Source of the DNA: Patescibacteria group bacterium
Lineage (GTDB): Bacteria; Patescibacteriota; Patescibacteriia; JAHJFT01
Reading direction: 5' to 3'
Assembly: GCA_018824325.1 (NCBI GenBank)
Contig: JAHJFT010000002.1
Coordinates: forward strand, 1 to 32,331
DNA: 32,331 nucleotides
How positions within the stretch are numbered: the first letter of the stretch is position 1; each line of letters begins with the position of its first letter. Below the pieces are notes generated by a model. That model searched no databases and was not told the origin of the DNA. It saw nothing but the letters and a program-made list of their open reading frames with translations. This document shows positions 15,498 to 23,449 of the stretch, one piece after another. The translations under genes and the position numbers were made by a program.

Positions 15498-15505
15498 TAT
15501 AACTG
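15480..15505 (-). repeat. IS1595-type right terminal inverted repeat
   Basis: Reverse complement begins CAGTTATATCAAG and ends TTGGAGCAGG. It overlaps the transposase C-terminus and is followed by the target duplication TTTGACGG at 15506-15513. Confidence 0.8.
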
Positions 15506-15517
15506 TTTGACGGATTT

Positions 15518-15556
15518 TTTGGCTAAAATAAGCCACTTTAGCTAAGTTTAGCCAAA
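15518..15556. repeat. Short inverted repeat beside the IS
   Basis: TTTGGCTAAA at 15518-15527 pairs with TTTAGCCAAA at 15547-15556 around 19 nt. No U-tract follows on either strand. Confidence 0.5.
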
Positions 15557-15606
15557 TTTCAAGCATCTCCGACTTAACACGCTCAACCCAATTCCACGGT
15601 TTTTTT

Positions 15607-15701
15607 ACAAGAACATAAAAACACAAGAACATAAAAACAAAATTATTTAAATCAACCTTCAAATTGATTGTTCTCGTGCTCTTGTGTTCTAGTGTTCTTG
15701 T
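15607..15701. repeat. Long inverted repeat with ACAAGAAC words
   Basis: 15607-15639 and 15669-15701 (33 nt each) pair with few mismatches. Each arm itself contains two ACAAGAACA-type units. It lies between the IS and the terminator of the zinc-ribbon gene. Confidence 0.75.
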
Positions 15702-15736
15702 GCTTACTTGCCATGTTCAGTCAAAATTTTTATTCT

Positions 15737-15765
15737 AAAAAAAATAAGGCCTATTTACAGGCCTT
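15737..15765 (-). terminator. Rho-independent terminator overlapping the zinc-ribbon gene stop
   Basis: Minus strand: AAGGCCT, loop GTAAAT, AGGCCTT, then A and eight T. A perfect 7-bp stem with a strong U-tract. The gene's TAA (15755-15757) lies in the loop. Confidence 0.85.
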
Positions 15766-16039
15766 TGAGAGCATAAGCGGTGAGCTCAATAGCGCGTGCA
15801 TTTTCAGGATTACAGCGAGAACATGAAGAAACCTTGAGCGTAATTCCCTTTTTGACGGGAAACTTAAGATTTGACGCCTCTTGCAGTTCACCGAGCTGTT
15901 CAATATCCAGCTCTTTAAACAAACCGCATTGGGTACAGGCAAGAAATATTTTTTCCGGGTCGGCACAATCCTCGCATAGAAAATCCTTATCTCCCCCGCC
16001 CTGTATTCCGCAAACAGAACATCTGCCTTTTTCGCTCAT
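15755..16039 (-). CDS. Small four-CxxC zinc-ribbon protein, uncharacterised
   Basis: 94 residues with four Cys pairs, CSVC, CEDC, CTQC and CSRC, enough to bind two zinc ions. Between pairs three and four is LFKELDIEQLGELQEASNLK and a lysine-rich strand. There is no enzyme motif, signal or membrane segment. It has a strong ribosome site (AGGAGG, 5 nt before the ATG), its own promoter (16066-16094) and its own terminator, so it is a one-gene transcription unit. It could be a nucleic-acid-binding or adaptor protein. No family name is recognised. Confidence 0.8.
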   Translation of the reverse strand: MSEKGRCSVCGIQGGGDKDFLCEDCADPEKIFLACTQCGLFKELDIEQLGELQEASNLKFPVKKGITLKVSSCSRCNPENARAIELTAYALKGL

Positions 16040-16065
16040 TTTTTCCTCCTTTCAAAGAAGGATTT

Positions 16066-16094
16066 ACATTACTATATATTAAAATTATTGTCAA
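16066..16094 (-). promoter_or_regulatory. Promoter of the zinc-ribbon gene
   Basis: TTGACA (16094-16089 on the minus strand), 17-bp spacer, TAATGT (16071-16066). The -35 overlaps the stop codon of the upstream gene. Confidence 0.6.
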
Positions 16095-16747
16095 GCCCCT
16101 ATTTGTTTTCTTATAATTTTTACCGCCTTGTCGGCAATTCTGCTTACCGCGCTAAGATAAGCTTCCTCATCCTCATCCGGGTCCGGAATCTGTCCAAAGA
16201 CAATATCCGCGCCAAAGCTTACTTCCCCGCGTTCAGCCTTTTCGACTTTTTTTGGATTAAGCGTCGCGTCAAGCGTGACCAAAGATTTTCTGGATTTTTT
16301 ACCGCCCGTCTCATATGTTAAAAAACCATCCATGCCAATGGCGTCCAAGGGCGTATCCACTGAAGAATAAGCCTTAACCCGATCCATGCCCTCGTCTGTT
16401 TTTAAGCCCAGCTTATCAATAACCTCAAGCCTCAACTCGCGTAAAAAATCCTGGCGCGGATTAACCGGGTCGGCGAGCGAATATTCTTTCATAAGCTCGA
16501 TCATTTTTGGCCTGTTTTTCCAAATCTCTTTCATGCATTGTTTCCTGGCTCGCTCTGCTTCGGACGGTATATGTGAACCCTTTAATATTTCTTCGGCCAC
16601 TCTCAATGATTCACTCGACAAAATTTGTTTTATGGCCTGAAAAAACTCGGGCGGCTGATTATTGGGACCAAAAACATCCATCTGGTATTCTCTGCCAGTG
16701 TATCTGGCCGAATCCGGAACAAATTTTCTTAATTCACCTTTTGGCAT
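16091..16747 (-). CDS. Hypothetical protein, 218 aa
   Basis: No family recognised. It is a soluble, charged protein with no signal or membrane segment. The N-terminal half is helical and Lys/Glu-rich (PPEFFQAIKQILSSESLRVA), with a single Cys. The C-terminal half has a likely beta region (AIGMDGFLTYETGG, SLVTLDATLNP, GADIVFGQIPDPDEDEE) followed by a closing helix. The alternation VKAYSSVDTPLDAIGMDGFL then VTLDATLNP hints at an alpha/beta fold with conserved acids, but no catalytic motif is evident. It is the last gene after greA on the minus strand; the 87-nt gap contains tandem GTTTTTCT-type words (16799-16834). Confidence 0.7.
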   Translation of the reverse strand: MPKGELRKFVPDSARYTGREYQMDVFGPNNQPPEFFQAIKQILSSESLRVAEEILKGSHIPSEAERARKQCMKEIWKNRPKMIELMKEYSLADPVNPRQDFLRELRLEVIDKLGLKTDEGMDRVKAYSSVDTPLDAIGMDGFLTYETGGKKSRKSLVTLDATLNPKKVEKAERGEVSFGADIVFGQIPDPDEDEEAYLSAVSRIADKAVKIIRKQIGA

Positions 16748-16834
16748 AAACTGGTTAAAATTTAGAGTTAAGACAAAATTTAAAAATTTATCATTCTTTG
16801 GTTTTTCTGTTTTTCTGTTTTTATGTTTTTCCGT

Positions 16835-17299
16835 CTATTTTATAGAAACAATCCGATACATCTTCTTCCCGCTCGGCGCGTTAAATTCCACGCTCTCGCC
16901 TTGCCGATGTCCTAAAAGCGCTTGAGCCAGAGGCGTTTCATTGGAAATAAACCCGTGCGCCGGGTCGGCCTCGTTCGGACCGACGATTTTGTAAGTGATT
17001 TTTTGGCCTTCGGTTTCCACGTCAATTTCCGAACCCACGTCAACCATGTCCGTAGCTTTTTTGGATTCATCGATAATCACCGCGTTTTTAATTTGGTCTT
17101 CAATCTCCAAAATACGGCCCTCAAGCATGGCCAGCTCGTCTTTGGCGTCATGATATTCGGCGTTTTCCGAAAGATCGCCCAAAGCCAAAGCCGCTTCAAT
17201 CTTGTCGGTAACCTCCCTTCTTTTTGTGGTTTTGAACGCCTTAAGCTCATTTTGAAGTCTTTCCAGCGCTTCTTTGGAGATATAAAATGGTTTTGTCAT
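16835..17299 (-). CDS. greA: Transcription elongation factor GreA
   Basis: 154 residues. The N-terminal coiled coil carries the catalytic acidic tip GDLSENAEYHDA (D42, E45), which enters the RNA polymerase secondary channel and stimulates cleavage of backtracked RNA. The C-terminal FKBP-like domain has YKIVGPNEADPAHGFISNET and ends SGKKMYRIVSIK. Length is standard. It begins 2 nt after the mrdA stop, so it is probably the last or near-last gene of the long mreB-to-greA unit. Confidence 0.96.
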   Translation of the reverse strand: MTKPFYISKEALERLQNELKAFKTTKRREVTDKIEAALALGDLSENAEYHDAKDELAMLEGRILEIEDQIKNAVIIDESKKATDMVDVGSEIDVETEGQKITYKIVGPNEADPAHGFISNETPLAQALLGHRQGESVEFNAPSGKKMYRIVSIK

Positions 17300-17301
17300 A
17301 T

Positions 17302-19326
17302 TTAATCCAAGTTAATAATTGTTGATTGATTATTTTTTAAATCAAAATATTTTTGAAATATTTCCTGGGCCAAAGGCACGGCCACTTCGCTTCCCTCGCC
17401 GCCTTCTTCAATCAAAACCGTCACCACGACCTCGGGATTTTCGTACGGAGCGAAACCGGTAAACCAGGCGTGCGGCTCGCGCGTACTGCTCCACTCGGCC
17501 GTGCCCGTCTTGCCGGCCACGGAAAACGGCAGGCTGGAAAGCCGGCGCGCGCTTCCCTGGGTCACGGCCAATCTCATGGCCGTGCGCACAATATCTATAT
17601 TTTTTCGCGAGACCACTTGTTCATTCACTACCGCGGCCTCAACCGTGGATAAATTTTTGGTAAGCGCGTCCTCAACCTGATGTACCACGTGCGGCAGGTA
17701 TAAAACGCCGTGGCTGGCAAACACCGAAGTATAGGCGGCCACCTGAAGCGGCGTGACCAAAATATCACCCTGGCCGATGGCGTAATGATAAGTGTCGCCA
17801 ATATACCATCTCTCTTTTTTTGTTTCTTTTTTCCACTCCGGACTGGGCAAAAAGCCCGTTCCCTCGGCGGTCAGGTCAATGCCGAGCCGGTCGCCCAAGC
17901 CGAATTTTCGCGCGTATTCGGTCAGCTTATCCACGCCCAAACCCTCAAAATCCTCGTACCCGCCGCCGATATAATAAAAAAAGGTATTGACCGATTCGGA
18001 TATTGCCTTATAGATGTCAGTCGCCCCGTGTCCACCGGCTTTCCAGTCCGGAAAAAACCACTGGCCGATGGCCAGACCGCCCGTGCTTATTATTGTAGTA
18101 TACGGGTTAATGATATTTTGTTCAAGCGCGGCCGCCGCCACAATCAACTTAAAAGTAGAGCCCGAAGGATATTCTCCGGACAGCGCGCGGTTATAAAGCG
18201 GCTGGTCCGGGTTATTGATAAGCATGCCATAGTCTTCAAAAGAAATGCCCTGAGCGAACAAATTATTATCATAAGCCGGCAAACTGACCAGACTCAACAC
18301 CTCGCCGTTTGTCGGGTCCAAAATCGCCACCGCGCCTTTTTTCTTTCCCAAAGCGTGTAAATGGCTCCGTAGAATATCCTCAACGCTTTTTTGAAGATCC
18401 AAGTCTATGGTCAGATAAAGATTGCTGCCGTCAACCTGCTCCTCCCGGCTGATTATATTTTTTTCAAAACCGAGCGCGTCAACTTCAATTTTTTTATTAC
18501 CATAGCGGCCGCGCAAGTCCCTTTCGTGGGACAATTCCAAACCGGTCTTGCCGATGCGGTCGTTTTTCAGATAATCCATCCCCTCAAGACTTTCATGGTC
18601 AGAATCGCTGATTTTGCCCATGTAGCCGAGGACGTGGGACAGGCTGGGCGCGAAATCGGCCAAAAGATATTCTCTTCGCGAATCCGTGAATATTTTTAAA
18701 AACGGAAAATCCCCGGAATAAAGATAAATTTTAAGCGCCTCCTCATAGGTTAAATTATCCTTCACGATAATACCCTGGTTGTAATTCCACGGTACGTTCC
18801 CAAGCGACGTTTTAATCTCGTCGCCGTTCAGGACAAATTTTTCAACAACCCGGTTTAGCGCTTCTTCCCGCTCCTCTTCTCCGTAAGGCAGGTCAATCGG
18901 CACCATTGCCAAAGAAAAAGTTGAAACATTGGTGACTAAAAGATTGCCGGCGCGGTCGTAAATAATTCCTCTGGTCGAAGGGATGGCCTCAACGCGCATG
19001 CGGTTATTCTCGGCCAAACCGTAATAATACGCGCCCCGGCCGATCTGAAGATAGGCCGCCCGCACGCCGAGCCCGACAAGCAAGGATATAATAACCACCA
19101 AAAAAACCGTCATCTTTTTATTTGACACGGTTACGCCCAAATATTTTTTTTCTTCGCCTTGCTCCATCTTTACTTCAGTTCCCGTATCTTTGTCCAACGT
19201 GTACTTTTCAATATCTTTGGGCACGGTCGTGCCTTTTAGCATACCGGCTTGTACCACAAAAGGATCGTTGAGGTCAACGCTTCTCGGTTTCCGGTTCAAA
19301 AATTTTGCCAATAAATCAAAAAACAT
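17302..19326 (-). CDS. mrdA: Penicillin-binding protein 2 (peptidoglycan transpeptidase)
   Basis: 674 residues. A 72-residue cytoplasmic N-terminus is followed by one membrane helix (about 73-94), the PBP dimerisation domain (TRGIIYDRAGNLL near 118), and the transpeptidase domain with all three active-site motifs: S390-T-F-K393, S445-V-N447 and K606-T-G608. It cross-links peptidoglycan during side-wall elongation, working with MreBCD, which are encoded upstream in the same orientation. RodA is not in the window. It starts 14 nt after the phosphoribosyltransferase stop and ends 2 nt before greA. The N-terminal extension is longer than in E. coli PBP2. The PBP2 call rather than a division PBP rests on motif wording and the mre context. 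Confidence 0.93.
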   Translation of the reverse strand: MFFDLLAKFLNRKPRSVDLNDPFVVQAGMLKGTTVPKDIEKYTLDKDTGTEVKMEQGEEKKYLGVTVSNKKMTVFLVVIISLLVGLGVRAAYLQIGRGAYYYGLAENNRMRVEAIPSTRGIIYDRAGNLLVTNVSTFSLAMVPIDLPYGEEEREEALNRVVEKFVLNGDEIKTSLGNVPWNYNQGIIVKDNLTYEEALKIYLYSGDFPFLKIFTDSRREYLLADFAPSLSHVLGYMGKISDSDHESLEGMDYLKNDRIGKTGLELSHERDLRGRYGNKKIEVDALGFEKNIISREEQVDGSNLYLTIDLDLQKSVEDILRSHLHALGKKKGAVAILDPTNGEVLSLVSLPAYDNNLFAQGISFEDYGMLINNPDQPLYNRALSGEYPSGSTFKLIVAAAALEQNIINPYTTIISTGGLAIGQWFFPDWKAGGHGATDIYKAISESVNTFFYYIGGGYEDFEGLGVDKLTEYARKFGLGDRLGIDLTAEGTGFLPSPEWKKETKKERWYIGDTYHYAIGQGDILVTPLQVAAYTSVFASHGVLYLPHVVHQVEDALTKNLSTVEAAVVNEQVVSRKNIDIVRTAMRLAVTQGSARRLSSLPFSVAGKTGTAEWSSTREPHAWFTGFAPYENPEVVVTVLIEEGGEGSEVAVPLAQEIFQKYFDLKNNQSTIINLD

Positions 19327-19340
19327 GAAAAATATATTAT

Positions 19341-19976
19341 CTATTTTTGTTCACGCGCCTTTCGCAAGCAATCAATAACTTCTTGGTCTGGCGTTTGCGA
19401 AAATTCTTCATAAAACGCGCCCACCGCGCCAAAAAATAACGGCGCCTCAAGCCAAACCGCTTTATCAACCATTGGCTTAATGCGATCCAGGGTATCGCGC
19501 GCCGACACCGGAACGGCAATGATTATTTGCTTGGCCCCTTGGGACTTCACTATCTTGATCGCCGCTTTCATGGTCAGGCCGGTAGCCATGCCGTCATCAA
19601 CTAAAATCACCGTCTTGTTTTTAAAAATTCTCGGCCCTAAGTCTTGCCGATAAATTTTAAGCCTTCGCTCAACTTCTTCAACCTGTTTAGTAATTTCTTT
19701 TTTTAAATAATCTTTGGGTATATCGCCGGTCTCATCATTGGTGATAAATTCGCCATCTTCAGTAATCGCGCCAATGGCAAACTCATCATTTTCCGGCGAG
19801 CCGATTTTTCTTGGCACCACAATATCAAGCGGCGCGTCAAGCGCTTTTGCCACTTCATAACCTAAAACCACGCCGCCTCTTGGCAAAGCGACGACCACAA
19901 CGTCTTTTTTATTTTTGAACTCCTTGAGTTTTTTTGCCAGCTCACGGCCGGCGTGGGCTCTGTCTTTGAATATCAT
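19341..19976 (-). CDS. Phosphoribosyltransferase-domain protein
   Basis: 211 residues, type I PRTase fold. The PRPP-binding loop is VILVDDGMATG (123-133), and the N-terminal VVVVALPRGGVVLGYEVAKA begins the fold. The family includes many proteins of unknown substrate (often annotated 'phosphoribosyltransferase' next to dienelactone hydrolases or alone); PRIGSP/PRKIGSPENDEFAIGA is typical of this subgroup. It lies between rtcB and mrdA in one direction, with an inverted repeat on the rtcB side. Reaction unknown; a nucleobase salvage role is only a guess. Confidence 0.85.
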   Translation of the reverse strand: MIFKDRAHAGRELAKKLKEFKNKKDVVVVALPRGGVVLGYEVAKALDAPLDIVVPRKIGSPENDEFAIGAITEDGEFITNDETGDIPKDYLKKEITKQVEEVERRLKIYRQDLGPRIFKNKTVILVDDGMATGLTMKAAIKIVKSQGAKQIIIAVPVSARDTLDRIKPMVDKAVWLEAPLFFGAVGAFYEEFSQTPDQEVIDCLRKAREQK

Positions 19977-19989
19977 AAAAAATTAATCA

Positions 19990-20105
19990 ATCTACGAAAC
20001 TACGAATACGGTACGAATATACGAATTCATGATGAATATTCAATGCTAGTATGCGTGTTCGAAAAAACATTCGTATATTCGTAGAAAATTCGTAATTTCG
20101 TAGAT
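19990..20105. repeat. Inverted repeat with TACGAA words between rtcB and the PRTase gene
   Basis: 19990-20025 and 20070-20105 (36 nt each) are near-perfect reverse complements. Each arm holds several TACGAA units. The loop is 44 nt. No U-tract is seen. Confidence 0.85.
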
Positions 20106-20109
20106 TTGT

Positions 20110-21564
20110 TTACCCTCCCTTAATCACGGCCAGCGGTTTTAATTTGATAACTTTCTGCCCCAAGCCGGCATGCGCCACCACTTCAACCACCTCATCAACA
20201 TCCTTGTATGCGTCCGGCGCCTCCTCGGCCAAACCGTGCGACGAAGCACATTCCACCACAATGCCCATCTGTTCTAAATTTTTTCTAACTTCAGCGCCAG
20301 TTGCTTTTCTTTTGGCCGCTTTGCGGCTCATGCGGCGTCCGGCGCCGTGGCAAACCGTGCCAAAAGTCGCGGCCATTGCTTCATCCGTGCCGACTAATAA
20401 ATACGACGAAGTTCCCATCGTGCCGGGTATGAACACGGGCTGGCCCGTTTCTTGATGAAGCGCGTTAAGTTCGGCGCGTCCCGGACCAAAGGCCCGCGTG
20501 GCGCCCTTTCGGTGAACGCAAAGCTTGATTTTTTTTCCGTCAACTTCATGCTCTTCAATCTTGGCCATATTGTGCGCCACGTCATAAACAAGCTCAAGCC
20601 CGGTGTCCAGACCTTCAGAGCCCAATATTCTGTCCCACGCTCCCCTGATTAGATGCGTAATCATCTGCCGGTTGGCCCAAGCGAAATTCGCGGCCGCGGC
20701 CATGGCTTTTAAATAATCCTTTCCTTCGGGCGAATTAAGCGGCGCCGCGGCAAGCTCTTTATCATTAAGTTCAATGCCCCACTCGGACAACTTTGGAATC
20801 ATTTTTTTCACATAATCGGCGCAAACCTGATGCCCCAAGCCGCGCGAACCGGTGTGGATCATCACCACAATCTGGTCTTTTTTCAAACCAAGCTTGGCCG
20901 CGATGTTGGGCTCATATATTTCTTCAACTTTTTGTATTTCCAAAAAATGATTGCCCGAACCGAGCGTACCAATTTGGTCGTGGCCCCGGCGCTTGGCACG
21001 GTCGCTCACTTTGGCCGCGTCCGCCCATCTTGAACAGCCCCCTTCTTCAATATATTCCAAATCGCGCTTCGTCGCATACCCCAACGCAAGCATGCGACGC
21101 GCGCCCTTGTTTAAAATTAAATCAAGCTCTTGTGGAGCAAATTCCAAATCCCCGCCCCGGCCAACCCCGCTGGGCACGTCGCGATTAATCTGATGAGCCA
21201 CGGACCGGAGCAAATCTTTAATATCTTCAAAAAACAACGCGCTTCTCAAGAGACGCACCCCGCAATTAATGTCATAACCCACCCCGCCCGGCGAAACCAC
21301 GCCCGTGTCCGCGTCCATGGCCGCCACTCCACCGATGGGAAATCCGTATCCCTCATGCATGTCGGGCATGGCCAATGAATACTTGCAAATACCCGGGAGC
21401 GCGGCCACGTTAACCAACTGCTCAAGCGACCGGTCATCGGCTATCTGGCCGAGCATCTTGTCGGTCGCGTAAACTCTCGCCGGAACGCGCATGTCCGCCC
21501 GAAAATCTTTAGGAATCTCAAAGAGAAAATCAGTCAGCTTTTTAATATTTTTTAAATCAATCAT
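20110..21564 (-). CDS. rtcB: RNA-splicing ligase RtcB
   Basis: 484 residues. GTP- and Mn-dependent ligase that joins 2',3'-cyclic phosphate or 3'-phosphate ends to 5'-OH RNA. The metal and guanylate residues are visible: D98 and C101 (GGVGYDINCGVRLL), H206 (GTLGSGNHFLEIQ), H237 (HTGSRGLGHQ), H331 (HNMAKIEEH) and the GMP-accepting H351 (VHRKGATRAF). Length is typical. Archease, its activator, is encoded directly upstream. It belongs to the run between mreD and mrdA. Confidence 0.96.
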   Translation of the reverse strand: MIDLKNIKKLTDFLFEIPKDFRADMRVPARVYATDKMLGQIADDRSLEQLVNVAALPGICKYSLAMPDMHEGYGFPIGGVAAMDADTGVVSPGGVGYDINCGVRLLRSALFFEDIKDLLRSVAHQINRDVPSGVGRGGDLEFAPQELDLILNKGARRMLALGYATKRDLEYIEEGGCSRWADAAKVSDRAKRRGHDQIGTLGSGNHFLEIQKVEEIYEPNIAAKLGLKKDQIVVMIHTGSRGLGHQVCADYVKKMIPKLSEWGIELNDKELAAAPLNSPEGKDYLKAMAAAANFAWANRQMITHLIRGAWDRILGSEGLDTGLELVYDVAHNMAKIEEHEVDGKKIKLCVHRKGATRAFGPGRAELNALHQETGQPVFIPGTMGTSSYLLVGTDEAMAATFGTVCHGAGRRMSRKAAKRKATGAEVRKNLEQMGIVVECASSHGLAEEAPDAYKDVDEVVEVVAHAGLGQKVIKLKPLAVIKGG

Positions 21565-21574
21565 GCTTGTTAGT

Positions 21575-21716
21575 TAAAAGTCTAAAGTCAAAAGTACAAA
21601 GTAGAGTCCAAGGTTTAAAGTTGCCTCCATGGGAGGTAACCTCAAATCGAGAATAATTTTGGACTTTTAACTTTTGCTTTTAACTTTTGACTTTTGATTT
21701 TGAACTAAATCCAAAA
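21575..21716. repeat. Inverted repeat with AAAAGT/ACTTTT words between archease and rtcB
   Basis: Left arm about 21575-21622 and right arm about 21661-21706 (GACTTTTAACTTTTG-type) pair imperfectly. The centre contains CCTCCATGGGAGG, a perfect short palindrome. Confidence 0.7.
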
Positions 21717-21725
21717 ATAAATTTA

Positions 21726-22130
21726 TCAGATGTCAAAAATAATATCTGCTTCCAATCCCTTCTCCGTCTTCTCAATCTTAAACCCATGATGCGTCACCGC
21801 CTTTATTTCCTGTTTAAATCCCTTGACCGGTCGGGCAACGAGCTCGGCCGCCAAACCGTGTCGCGCGAAACTTTCAAATTTCACGTCAATATAAGTTTCA
21901 TTATTAACATCGCTTAAATAAATGGCCTCATTCAGAAAATCAATGAGCAGCGAATTTTCATCTTCCGACGCCGCCCGTATTTTTCTCACGCGCGTCCCCG
22001 CGCCTACGATATTCGGTTCAATCGCCTCAAAGGCCGCCTTAAGCGCGTTACAAAATAATTCTTGCCGATCTTTGGCCCATACTTTTATTTTCAAATCGGC
22101 CCGATGTTCTAAGATTTCATATTTTTTCAT
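21726..22130 (-). CDS. Archease, activator of RtcB
   Basis: 134 residues. Family features: N-terminal HRADLKIKVWAKDRQELFCN, then NSLLIDFLNEAIYLSDV, IKAVTHHGFKIEKTEKGL and the terminal ADIIFDI. Archease helps RtcB accept GTP and turn over. It overlaps the end of mreD by 14 nt, so it is translated from the mre transcript, with rtcB 161 nt downstream. The pairing confirms an RNA repair or ligation pathway. Confidence 0.93.
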   Translation of the reverse strand: MKKYEILEHRADLKIKVWAKDRQELFCNALKAAFEAIEPNIVGAGTRVRKIRAASEDENSLLIDFLNEAIYLSDVNNETYIDVKFESFARHGLAAELVARPVKGFKQEIKAVTHHGFKIEKTEKGLEADIIFDI

Positions 22131-22638
22131 ATAATCCTCGGCTCTTTTTGAATATACGCATACCGGTTCTAAGCCCCAAATATATTATGACAATTCCGGC
22201 AAAATTTATCACCATTAAGAAAATAAAGGCCTTAACTTCTTCGGCGCTAAAATACGATATAATATCTCCGGAAAAAAACAAATCTTTAACATAATTAAAC
22301 AATTCATACAAAAAAATCATGGATAAGCATAAAAGCGCGGCGCTCATCAACGACCGATTGGTTAAATAATTATAAAATAAAAATCTGCCGATGATGAAAA
22401 GGCAGGCAAACACGAGCACGTTAAGGCCGAGCGGAGAAAAACTAAAAATATCAAAAATTAAGCCGGCAATAATTACAAACAGCCAGGCATAGCGCTTCAC
22501 GTCAAAGATTATCAAAAACACCAAAATCTGCACCGGTAAAAAAAACAAATTCAAGGGATAAGGCATCGCCCAAACCATGCTTATCTCGGCGAGCGCGACA
22601 AGCATGGCCGCCAATATAATTAATGTATATTTAACCAT
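22117..22638 (-). CDS. mreD: Rod shape-determining protein MreD
   Basis: 173 residues, almost entirely hydrophobic with about five membrane helices, in the usual position after mreC (1-nt gap). Residues YPLNLFFLPVQILVF and the GLIFDIFSFSPLGLNVLVF segment fit the MreD pattern (a glycine/aspartate-rich helix then PxG). It links MreB filaments to the wall-synthesis complex. The assignment relies partly on context because MreD sequences diverge quickly. Confidence 0.88.
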   Translation of the reverse strand: MVKYTLIILAAMLVALAEISMVWAMPYPLNLFFLPVQILVFLIIFDVKRYAWLFVIIAGLIFDIFSFSPLGLNVLVFACLFIIGRFLFYNYLTNRSLMSAALLCLSMIFLYELFNYVKDLFFSGDIISYFSAEEVKAFIFLMVINFAGIVIIYLGLRTGMRIFKKSRGLYEKI

Positions 22639-22639
22639 C

Positions 22640-23449
22640 TTAGGGAAATATTATAACCGAAACAAATTTAAGGTTCTTGAAATCCGTGATCGGTTCAACC
22701 AGCGCGCTCTTAAAAGGGTCGTTACTCGGCGCGTCTATTTGATTTATCACACCGACCAGCAAATTCTCGGGTATGCCCTCTTCCAGATTGGAGGTAACCA
22801 CTAAATCATTTATATGAATTTTTTCTTGCTGCGGAATCAACTCCATATTAAGAAGCGAGCTGTAGGTGCCGCTGGCGATGCCGGTTATTTTGTCTTCACC
22901 CATAACCTTGACCGGTATTTTACTCCGCGGGTCGGTAATCAGCCTGACCCAAGTCAAATAATCTTCAACCTCGTGCGCCCGGCCAAGGACCATGCCCTCG
23001 CCCTCGATCACCACCATGCCCGGAGCAATACCGTCGGACGAACCCTTATTGATCAGTATGGATTTCTTGGTGGGCGTGCTGACGTGAGTCAAAACCTTGG
23101 CCGCAACAACCTCATGGTCGCTGGACTCAACATAACCTATCATTTTTATTAATTTTTCCTTTTCCTCCCGTAGAGCCTCAAATTTGACATAATCAATGGC
23201 CAAATTCTGCATCTGCGAACGCATCTCCTCATTTTTGGAAATATAAGTTTCTTTATTGAAGGTAAGCGAATAGATGTTGCCGGCCAGATTAGCCATTCCC
23301 AAAAACACGCCCTGCACCGGCTGAAGCACATACACGGCCGCATTTCTGAAAAAACCGAAAAGACCGAAAGTAGATAAAATAATAAGCAGGATAATTCCTG
23401 CGATCAATATGAGGTTTCGCTTTGTTCTTTTAAAACGTTTAAAAATCAT
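22640..23449 (-). CDS. mreC: Rod shape-determining protein MreC
   Basis: 269 residues. One N-terminal membrane helix (about 13-35), a coiled coil (about 70-105), then the double beta-barrel region with VVAAKVLTHVSTPTKKSILI and GIAPGMVVIEGEGMVLGRA typical of MreC. It forms the periplasmic or extracytoplasmic scaffold binding PBP2. It overlaps mreB by 4 nt and is followed by mreD. Confidence 0.94.
   Translation of the reverse strand: MIFKRFKRTKRNLILIAGIILLIILSTFGLFGFFRNAAVYVLQPVQGVFLGMANLAGNIYSLTFNKETYISKNEEMRSQMQNLAIDYVKFEALREEKEKLIKMIGYVESSDHEVVAAKVLTHVSTPTKKSILINKGSSDGIAPGMVVIEGEGMVLGRAHEVEDYLTWVRLITDPRSKIPVKVMGEDKITGIASGTYSSLLNMELIPQQEKIHINDLVVTSNLEEGIPENLLVGVINQIDAPSNDPFKSALVEPITDFKNLKFVSVIIFP

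Larger units (their letters stand above)
14597..15505 (+). mobile_element. Complete IS1595-family insertion sequence (909 bp)
   Basis: Ends defined from the sequence: an 8-bp direct repeat TTTGACGG flanks it at 14589-14596 and 15506-15513. Imperfect 26-bp terminal inverted repeats lie at 14597-14622 (GAGTGATATAAAG...TGGAGCAGG) and 15480-15505. It contains one transposase gene. The perfect 8-bp target duplication fits the IS1595 family and indicates a recent insertion. The right inverted repeat overlaps the last codons of the transposase. Confidence 0.9.

Noticed and set aside
17710-18360. 216-codon frame on the plus strand opposite mrdA
   Set aside because: Antisense to well-conserved PBP2 sequence, with no recognisable motif. 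It is a shadow of GC-skewed codon use.
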